This document shows positions 1-5,261 of a stretch of DNA of 5,261 nucleotides, in pieces. Each line of letters opens with the position of its first letter. The first letter of the stretch is position 1. A program made the position numbers and the translations under genes. The notes beneath the pieces are model-generated. The model was not told the origin of the DNA. It made no database searches and worked only from the letters and a program-made list of their open reading frames with translations. The DNA is from an uncultured Odoribacter sp. (GTDB lineage Bacteria; Bacteroidota; Bacteroidia; Bacteroidales; Marinifilaceae), in assembly GCA_910578985.1 (NCBI GenBank), contig CAJTSF010000056.1, positions 1 to 5,261 on the forward strand, in the 5' to 3' direction.

Positions 1-1278
1 GGTTTCTTCGCCAACGGGAACTATAGTTTCGCAGACCGTTATTTTGCGGATTTCTCCGTGCGTGTGGACGGTTCATCCCGCTTCGGCTCGGATAAGAAAT
101 ATGCGCCTTTCTGGTCGGCGGGCATCGGGTGGAACATCCACAACGAGAATTTTTTCAAGGGAACGAAAATCAGTATGCTGAAATTGAGGTATTCTTACGG
201 TGTCACCGGTAACCAGGAGTTTTCGGCATACCAGGCGAAGACGATGTTGCAGTTCAACACTGACCGGTTGTACAATTCAGGCATCTCGGCAGGATTGATG
301 GGATACGGCAATCCGGATTTGCGGTGGCAGAAACAGTACCAGTCGAACGTCGGTCTGGACCTCGGTGTAGCGAAGGACAGGGTGCGGTTGCAGTTCAATT
401 ATTACCACAAGAAAACCGAAGGAATGCTGACTTCTGTTTCTGTCGCTCCCTCTTTGGGCTTGCCGTCCAATAATTTCACATCTAATCTCGGGAAAATCAG
501 GAATGAGGGCGTGGAGGTGAATTTGAATGCCGTGCCGGTCCGGAACCTGGAGAAGCAGCTGGAGTGGTCGGTGATGTTGCAGGTAGCCCACAACAGGAAC
601 AAGATTATGGAGATTTCCCAGGCGTTGAAGAACATCAATGATGCGAATAATGCCGACCGAAAGACACCGTTGGCGGTGTACGAGGAGGGGGAATCCATGA
701 GCGCCATCAAGGCGGTGACTTCCCTGGGCATCGACCCGACGACGGGACAGGAACTGTTTTTGAAGAAAGACGGGACGGTGACTTATGTGTGGGATGCCGC
801 GGATAAGGTGATTTGCGGCGATTCGGAGCCGAAGGTGTTCGGAAATATCGGAACCAACCTGTATTGGAAAGGGTGGAACCTGAACTTGGTATTCAAGTAT
901 CATCTGGGGGCGGATTATTACAATTCCACGTTGGCGAACCGCGTGGAAGGGGCGGACCCGAAATACAATGCCGACCGTCGGGTGTTGAACGACCGTTGGA
1001 AAGAACCGGGACAGCATGCCTTGTACAAGAATATCCAGGAATATACGACGACTTACATATCGAGCCGTTTCGTGCAGAAGGAAAACACGTTGCAATTGAC
1101 GTCCCTTTCCTTGTCCTACGACCTGAAGAAGGAATGGATCAGCAAGTTCGGTTGCAGCACAATGCGCCTCAGTTTTTACATGAACGACGTGTTCCGCGCT
1201 TCCACAGTGAAGAATGAGCGAGGATTGGATTATCCTTTCCAGCGGAGTTTCGTGTTCGGATTGAATATTGGTTTTTAA
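1..1278 (+). CDS. SusC/RagA-family TonB-linked outer-membrane transporter, C-terminal part (5' truncated by window)
   Basis: This is the last 425 residues of a SusC-type TonB-dependent barrel that imports nutrients across the outer membrane with its SusD partner. The frame is open from base 1, so the gene begins before the window. A GTG at 58 is an internal valine, not a start. The family-typical strand motif VRVDGSSRFG lies at visible residues 20-29. It is followed by alternating strands and loops (WSAGIGWNIHNE, LKLRYSYGVTGNQE, NPDLRWQ, FNYYHKKTEGML) as in SusC barrels. The protein ends ERGLDYPFQRSFVFGLNIGF, with a final phenylalanine expected for BAM-dependent barrel insertion. The stop is TAA at 1276-1278. 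Full SusC proteins are usually about 1000 residues, so the signal peptide, carboxypeptidase-like domain, TonB box and plug are outside the window. The substrate cannot be read from this portion. The neighbours suggest the subgroup paired with DUF4843 and PKD-like lipoproteins. Confidence 0.95.
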   Translation, partial: GFFANGNYSFADRYFADFSVRVDGSSRFGSDKKYAPFWSAGIGWNIHNENFFKGTKISMLKLRYSYGVTGNQEFSAYQAKTMLQFNTDRLYNSGISAGLMGYGNPDLRWQKQYQSNVGLDLGVAKDRVRLQFNYYHKKTEGMLTSVSVAPSLGLPSNNFTSNLGKIRNEGVEVNLNAVPVRNLEKQLEWSVMLQVAHNRNKIMEISQALKNINDANNADRKTPLAVYEEGESMSAIKAVTSLGIDPTTGQELFLKKDGTVTYVWDAADKVICGDSEPKVFGNIGTNLYWKGWNLNLVFKYHLGADYYNSTLANRVEGADPKYNADRRVLNDRWKEPGQHALYKNIQEYTTTYISSRFVQKENTLQLTSLSLSYDLKKEWISKFGCSTMRLSFYMNDVFRASTVKNERGLDYPFQRSFVFGLNIGF

Positions 1279-1290
1279 ACAAATTAGGTT

Positions 1291-2787
1291 ATGAAATTCA
1301 GATATATATTAATCGGATTGACGCTTTTGGGAATGACTTCCTGCAACAATTGGCTGGATGTCACTCCCCAGGGGCAGGTGGAAGGCAGCGATCTGCTGAC
1401 GAACGATAAGGGGTATAACGCTGCGCTGAATGATGTGTATTATACGCTGACTTCCGATGCGCTTTATGGGAAAGACCTGTCATACGGCATGATGGATGTG
1501 CTGGCACAATATTGGGATTTGTCGGCGAAGAGTACGAACGCTTATTACCGGTTGTCCCGTTTCGACTATGCCCATGCCAATTCAAAGTTGTACATCAACA
1601 AAGTGTGGAAGGCGATGTATGAGGGGATTGCGCAGGCGAATTACATTCTGGCGGCTTTGCAGGACAACCGGGACGATATCGCGTATTCGGAACTGATAGA
1701 GGGAGAGGCTTATGGATTGCGGGCATTCATGCACATGGAACTGGCAGCCCTGTTCGGACCGGTGATTCAGACGGAGGCGGATTTGGATAAGCCTGCCATT
1801 GCCTACCGCAAGGAGTTTAACGTGACGGCACAGAAGTTCGAGTCGATGCGTTCCGTGTTGAACAAGGCGAAAGAGGATTTGCTGGAGGCACAGCGGTTGC
1901 TTGCCGATGACCCGATTATCGAGAACAAGCGCTACGGTGACGGCAATTCTTCCATGCTGAACTTCCATTCCGTGCTGGAGCGCCGGGGAGACAGGATGAA
2001 TATTTTCGCCGTGAAAGGATTGTTGATGCGGGTGGAACTGGCGTTGTTGAATAAGACGGAAGCCTATAAGTTGGCGGATGAGATTATCCGGGAGTGCAAG
2101 GAGAACGAGTTGTTCGTGTTGGTCGATGATTTGAAAGGAGAGTTGGCATGTAAGAATCTGGGAGACGAAATGCTCTTGGGCTTCTACAAAAACGACCTTT
2201 GGGAGGTGACCAAGAATGTTTTCGGTTTCGAAACGGGTGCCACCAACAGCAACTTGGGCATCAATGTGGCACAATATAGAATTTTCATGAATGACCTATA
2301 TGGGCGTGCACCGGATGGTTCAGGAACGGATAATCGTTTGAATTATTGGTTTGAAAGTCAGGGAACTTACTATATATTTACCAAATTGGACGAGACGCCT
2401 TATCCAGGCACCGACTTGTTGCCTTATTATCCGGAGGTGTCCATTTTGCGTTTGGCAGAGGTGTATTATACGGCTTGCGAGACGATGATAGGACGGGACA
2501 ATGCCAAAGCGCTGGAGTATTTGAACGATGTGCGGGAAAGCCGCAATCTGGCTCGTTTGGAAGGAAATTATGGGGATGAGGAATTGATGGAGTACCTGAT
2601 GCGGGAGATGCGGAAGGATTTTATCGGAGAGGGAAGGATGTTTTTGATTTATAAGCGTCTGTTCCGGGAATTTTATGTAAAACAGGGGGTGACCGTTGCT
2701 CCGACGGAAGACAAGTATGTATTCCCTATCCCGGATGAAGAGTATGAGTTTTCACCGAATGAGAAACCGGAAGTAGATAACGATTAA
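1291..2787 (+). CDS. SusD/RagB-family nutrient-binding outer-membrane lipoprotein
   Basis: A full-length 498-residue SusD/RagB protein, the surface lid that binds substrate above the SusC barrel. The N-terminus is a lipoprotein signal (MKFRYILIGLTLLGMTSC) with lipidated Cys18, followed by NNWLDVTPQ, the usual SusD start. The helical N-terminal SusD-like region (about residues 20-220) holds LIEGEAYGLRAFMHMELAAL at 135-154, the conserved GEA-LRA-H helix. The C-terminal SusD region (about 330-485) holds SILRLAEVYYTACE at 384-397, ALEYLNDVRESRNL at 407-420, MREMRKDFIGEGRMFLIYKR at 437-456 and YVFPIPDEEY at 476-485, all family hallmarks. The length is normal and no key motif is missing. It starts 12 bases after the susC-type stop, without a convincing Shine-Dalgarno, as is common in Bacteroidota. 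Translation of the pair is presumably coupled on one mRNA. The ligand is not readable from the sequence. Confidence 0.96.
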   Translation: MKFRYILIGLTLLGMTSCNNWLDVTPQGQVEGSDLLTNDKGYNAALNDVYYTLTSDALYGKDLSYGMMDVLAQYWDLSAKSTNAYYRLSRFDYAHANSKLYINKVWKAMYEGIAQANYILAALQDNRDDIAYSELIEGEAYGLRAFMHMELAALFGPVIQTEADLDKPAIAYRKEFNVTAQKFESMRSVLNKAKEDLLEAQRLLADDPIIENKRYGDGNSSMLNFHSVLERRGDRMNIFAVKGLLMRVELALLNKTEAYKLADEIIRECKENELFVLVDDLKGELACKNLGDEMLLGFYKNDLWEVTKNVFGFETGATNSNLGINVAQYRIFMNDLYGRAPDGSGTDNRLNYWFESQGTYYIFTKLDETPYPGTDLLPYYPEVSILRLAEVYYTACETMIGRDNAKALEYLNDVRESRNLARLEGNYGDEELMEYLMREMRKDFIGEGRMFLIYKRLFREFYVKQGVTVAPTEDKYVFPIPDEEYEFSPNEKPEVDND

Positions 2788-2799
2788 ATGTTTTGTGCT

Positions 2800-3594
2800 A
2801 TGAAAAAGAGATTGATATACGCGTTTTGGGGGTTGGTCGGTCTGGTTCCGACGGCCTGCAATCAGGAGATAGGGGAATTTGACAATGCGGTCAATTACAT
2901 CTCGATTGATTTGCCCCGACAGTTGGACCAATATGGAAGGGAGACAACGACGCTGGTGGACAGTATGATTTATTCTTTTGGAATGGATGATGCTTCCGTG
3001 AAGAGCCACACTTTCCAAGTGGTGATTAATTCGGCAGGACTGAGAACTGATCATGCCAGAAGCTACAAGGTGGTGGTGGACGAAGAGGGAACGACCATCG
3101 GAGAGGAGGATTGGGATGCTACGGTATTGACTGGAACGGAGATTGATGCCGGAGCTTTGTGGGATACGCTGAAGGTGACGGTGAAGCGGACAGAGGTGTT
3201 GAAAACGGAATGGCGGGCGGTTTCCCTTCGCTTGGAAGCCAATGAGCATTTCCAGTTGGGTGCTGTCGAAAGAAGTAAGATAAAATTGACGTTTACGGAT
3301 ATTCTGCAACCGCCTTCCTGGTGGCGTTCCTGGGAAAGTTATTTTGGGGTATTCGTCCGGGAGAAGTTCCTGAAGTGGCAGGAAATTTATTACCTGGGAG
3401 CAGATCCGAATGTGGAGACCATCGGAGGACCCAATATAGGCAAGCCGTTGTATTGGGACAATATGCCTTATTCTGTCGTGCCACAGTGGTATCCTTCCAC
3501 TTTCATGTTTATCAAAAAGTTGAAACAGTATTTCATAGACAATGAGGTGTATCCGGATGGAGATACGTCCCAACCGAGAATCACATTGCCGTAA
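2800..3594 (+). CDS. DUF4843-family lipoprotein, accessory to the SusCD pair
   Basis: A 264-residue predicted surface lipoprotein of the DUF4843 family, whose biochemical role is not established. The signal is MKKRLIYAFWGLVGLVPTAC with lipidated Cys20; proline at -3 makes the lipobox unusual. Family-like features are DSMIYSFGM at 54-62, a beta-rich middle (HTFQVVINSAG, SYKVVVDEEG, DTLKVTVKRTEVL), then LRLEANEHFQLG at 143-154 and TDILQPPSWWRSWESYFGVF at 166-185. The C-terminal third is rich in Trp and Tyr. I chose ATG 2800 over the in-frame ATG 2788, which directly abuts the upstream TAA. Starting at 2800 gives a classic MKKR signal peptide and a 12-base gap, the same as the preceding junction. 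Two tandem stops (TAATAA, 3592-3597) end it. Position between the susD-type and PKD-like genes implies a role as an extra subunit or surface binding partner of the transporter. Confidence 0.88.
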   Translation: MKKRLIYAFWGLVGLVPTACNQEIGEFDNAVNYISIDLPRQLDQYGRETTTLVDSMIYSFGMDDASVKSHTFQVVINSAGLRTDHARSYKVVVDEEGTTIGEEDWDATVLTGTEIDAGALWDTLKVTVKRTEVLKTEWRAVSLRLEANEHFQLGAVERSKIKLTFTDILQPPSWWRSWESYFGVFVREKFLKWQEIYYLGADPNVETIGGPNIGKPLYWDNMPYSVVPQWYPSTFMFIKKLKQYFIDNEVYPDGDTSQPRITLP

Positions 3595-3612
3595 TAATTA
3601 AAGTGATATGTT

Positions 3613-5097
3613 ATGAAAAGATATATTAGCCTGTTTGTTTTAGCTGCCACGACTCTGTTTTTGAGTTGTGCAGAGGATAAAGGGAATTACGATTACAAGT
3701 CAATCAATGAATTGACGATAAAGGGTATTCCCGAAGACACGACGGTTATGCATGCCGAGGTGTTGAAGATTCAGCCTGTGTTGGACCGTTTGCTGGAAGA
3801 TACGGAAGAAGGGTTGGAATATAGTTGGACCATGGCAGGGAAGGAAATTGCCACGACCCGGGATTTGAATTATGAGGTCCCGTTCGACTGGGATGTAAAG
3901 AAATATGACTGCATGTACACGGTGACGGATACCAAGAACGGCATGAAGTATTTTCAGAAGTTTAATCTGAGTGTGGTGGCTGCTTTCTCCTGGGGATATT
4001 ATTTCTTGTGCGAAGAGGCGGACGGGACTTCGGTGCTGTCTTATTTCTCGACAAAAGAGGGAACGAAAGAGTGCCTGCATACGACGCAAGTCGGGAGTTA
4101 TGTTTTTGGGAAACGTCCGAAAACCATAGTAGAATCTTTCGGAAACATCAAAGCTTTGAATGATTACTATTACACGATGTACATTGTGAACGGCGAATCC
4201 GAGCAGCAGGTTATTATTACCAATAACGGTTCATTTATGCCTTCCGGATTGATTACGAATGAGAGTTTGATGGCGGCAGAGGAGGATGGTTTTGAACCGG
4301 AAAGTGGATTAGCTATGGCATCGGGGCAAGTTTGTCTGGTTTCGAATGGGAAATTTTATTCATATAGCAACGGTTTGGTTTATCGACCGGCAAAACATGA
4401 TAAAGAGTACTATTGGAGCCATCCGGCAAGTTATAATGCTTATGTGTATGTTTGGGATGAGTTAAGCAAGAAGTTTTATGTTTTGAAAAATCAGATTAAT
4501 GATCCGGCAGCGGGGTTGGTCAATGACCAGTATGCTTGGGACAGGGTGGTTGAAATAGAAGACCAACCTTCTTATGACGGGCATGCGATTATTACGCATG
4601 CGGTGCCCAAAGTGAGCGGACCGGGACCGCATGTCATGTATCTGGTAACGGAAAAAGCCGGAGAAATAAGTTTCATGAAGTTTGAATATATTAATTCTCA
4701 AAAGGCGACGGAAGAATTGCCTGCATTGAATGAATACGGACGTTTTGTGGAAGGCAAAAGTTTTCAGGTGCCCGGAGTGGATAAAAATATCAAAGGGGTT
4801 ATTGCAGAAAAGAATTGGTATGTTGTTGTGGGGAATAAAATATATGCTTCTCCGACGCTAATGCCTGTTTTGCAGGAGTTCACGAATTTACCGGACGATA
4901 TAGGCATGCCGATGTCTGTGGCTTTATCATCCAAAGGGACTCATCTGATTGTGGCTACTTATGATGAAAACAGTGCTGAGGAGTACAAGGGTTCGTTTGC
5001 ATTGGTTAATGTGACTACAGGCGAGACGGTTGTTCACCGGAATGTGATGGGGAAATGTGTGGTTGCCAAGGGGTGTGATGCCAATCCTTGGTTTTAA
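3613..5097 (+). CDS. PKD-like family lipoprotein, last gene of the SusCD operon
   Basis: A 494-residue predicted surface lipoprotein. The signal MKRYISLFVLAATTLFLSC gives lipidated Cys19. The following AEDKGNYDYKSINEL (20-34) is the characteristic start of the PKD-like lipoproteins (PKD_2 type) found beside DUF4843 and SusCD genes. Its acidic residues could act as a surface-export signal. Residues about 30-125 fit an Ig/PKD-like beta-sandwich (LKIQPVL, LEYSWTMAGKEI, YDCMYTVTDTKNGMKYFQKF, LSVVAA). Residues about 126-494 contain repeated short beta-type segments such as VCLVSNGKFYSYSNG, KFYVLKNQ, VMYLVTEKAGEISFMKFEY and WYVVVGNKIYASP, which could be propeller blades; this is inference. Six cysteines beyond the lipid one occur at 100, 133, 154, 241, 482 and 488. 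No enzymatic motif is recognised. It lies 18 bases after the DUF4843 gene and is closed by a terminator 25 bases downstream, so it ends the operon. Its 3' half is notably AT-rich. Confidence 0.88.
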   Translation: MKRYISLFVLAATTLFLSCAEDKGNYDYKSINELTIKGIPEDTTVMHAEVLKIQPVLDRLLEDTEEGLEYSWTMAGKEIATTRDLNYEVPFDWDVKKYDCMYTVTDTKNGMKYFQKFNLSVVAAFSWGYYFLCEEADGTSVLSYFSTKEGTKECLHTTQVGSYVFGKRPKTIVESFGNIKALNDYYYTMYIVNGESEQQVIITNNGSFMPSGLITNESLMAAEEDGFEPESGLAMASGQVCLVSNGKFYSYSNGLVYRPAKHDKEYYWSHPASYNAYVYVWDELSKKFYVLKNQINDPAAGLVNDQYAWDRVVEIEDQPSYDGHAIITHAVPKVSGPGPHVMYLVTEKAGEISFMKFEYINSQKATEELPALNEYGRFVEGKSFQVPGVDKNIKGVIAEKNWYVVVGNKIYASPTLMPVLQEFTNLPDDIGMPMSVALSSKGTHLIVATYDENSAEEYKGSFALVNVTTGETVVHRNVMGKCVVAKGCDANPWF

Positions 5098-5122
5098 TCG
5101 AGAAGATGAATATTGAAATGAG

Positions 5123-5151
5123 GAGTGCCTGCATTGCAGGCACTCTTTTTT
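5123..5151 (+). terminator. Rho-independent terminator ending the SusCD-DUF4843-PKD operon
   Basis: A perfect 10-bp stem has left arm GAGTGCCTGC at 5123-5132, loop ATT at 5133-5135 and right arm GCAGGCACTC at 5136-5145. A run of six T follows (5146-5151), then ATT. The stem can extend outward by a G-T and an A-T pair into the T tract. There is no A tract on the left side, so it should act mainly on + strand transcription. It starts 25 bases after the stop of the PKD-like gene and marks the end of the operon. Confidence 0.93.
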
Positions 5152-5221
5152 ATTGTTGAGATAAAAAGTCAGACATGGAGGAAAGGTAATTGCATGATTT
5201 TGAAAGAAAAATGTGGAATTG

Positions 5222-5253
5222 TTTGGTGGAAGAAAAAAAAGTTCATACATTTG
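5222..5253 (+). promoter_or_regulatory. Bacteroidota-type primary sigma promoter for a downstream gene
   Basis: TTTG at 5222-5225 (-33 element) and TACATTTG at 5246-5253 (-7 element, exact match to TAnnTTTG) are separated by 20 bases. This is within the 19-21 base spacing known for the Bacteroides housekeeping sigma factor. The spacer contains a run of eight A (5233-5240). Transcription should start in about the last five bases of the window and run rightward. It lies after the operon terminator, so it should drive a separate unit whose first gene is beyond the window. The stretch between the terminator and this promoter (5152-5221) holds nothing I can name. Confidence 0.75.
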
Positions 5254-5261
5254 CGCTCCAT

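Noticed and set aside
58..60. GTG as a start codon for a short SusC-like protein
   Set aside because: The same frame is open to base 1 and encodes family-typical residues (RYFADFSV) before it, so this is an internal valine.
277..1095. Long minus-strand open frame of 272 codons opposite the SusC gene
   Set aside because: It lies wholly inside a gene with clear SusC motifs. Its translation is rich in His, Arg and Gln with no family motif, signal peptide or credible start context.
813..1217. Plus-strand alternate-frame ORF of 134 codons inside the SusC gene
   Set aside because: Out of frame with the SusC barrel, and its Arg/Glu/Gly-rich product shows no motif.
1582..2274. Minus-strand open frame of 230 codons opposite the SusD gene
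   Set aside because: Fully covered by a SusD protein with all hallmark motifs; low-complexity composition typical of an antisense shadow.
2752..3573. Minus-strand open frame of 273 codons opposite the DUF4843 gene
   Set aside because: Mirrors the DUF4843 gene almost exactly; no recognisable domain or signal, and no promoter found for it.
4581..4601. 7-bp inverted repeat GCATGCG/CGCATGC with a 7-base loop
   Set aside because: Lies within the PKD-like coding sequence (encoding GHAIITHA), has no T tract and no partner copy in the window; probably chance.
4927..5250. Minus-strand open frame of 107 codons spanning the terminator
   Set aside because: It reads through the end of the PKD-like gene and the hairpin, and its residues come from AT-rich intergenic sequence (runs of Phe, Asn, Ser). 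It has no coding character.

Overview
The window reads as part of a Bacteroidota (probably Bacteroidales) genome. It carries the 3' part of an outer-membrane nutrient-uptake operon of the SusC/SusD (RagA/RagB) type. Support for this comes from a TonB-dependent SusC-type barrel end, a complete SusD/RagB lipoprotein, and two accessory lipoproteins of families largely confined to this phylum (DUF4843 and PKD-like). The downstream promoter also matches the Bacteroidota consensus (TTTG, 20 bp spacer, TAnnTTTG), and gene starts lack obvious Shine-Dalgarno sequences. The genus cannot be fixed from the sequence alone.

Layout, all on the + strand. Bases 1-1278 are the C-terminal 425 residues of a SusC-family transporter whose N-terminus, plug and signal peptide lie before the window. 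Bases 1291-2787 encode a full-length SusD/RagB-family lipoprotein. Bases 2800-3594 encode a DUF4843 lipoprotein. Bases 3613-5097 encode a PKD-like family lipoprotein with a long C-terminal part of unknown role. Gaps between genes are only 12, 12 and 18 bases, so one mRNA is expected. A strong intrinsic terminator (5123-5151) follows the last gene. The last 40 bases hold a good promoter for whatever lies downstream.

How the genes should work together: the SusC barrel imports a substrate across the outer membrane using TonB energy, and the SusD lipoprotein caps it from outside and captures ligand. The two further lipoproteins probably sit on the cell surface with this pair. The gene order SusC, SusD, about 30-kDa lipoprotein, about 55-kDa lipoprotein recalls the four-component Bacteroides thetaiotaomicron BT2264-BT2261 complex, which was found with bound oligopeptides. 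No glycoside hydrolase, protease, sulfatase or sensor is encoded in the visible part. Peptide uptake is therefore a reasonable inference, not something the sequence proves.

No RNA gene, insertion sequence, CRISPR array or long repeat was seen. The system is a recognisable but functionally under-described one, not a wholly new one.
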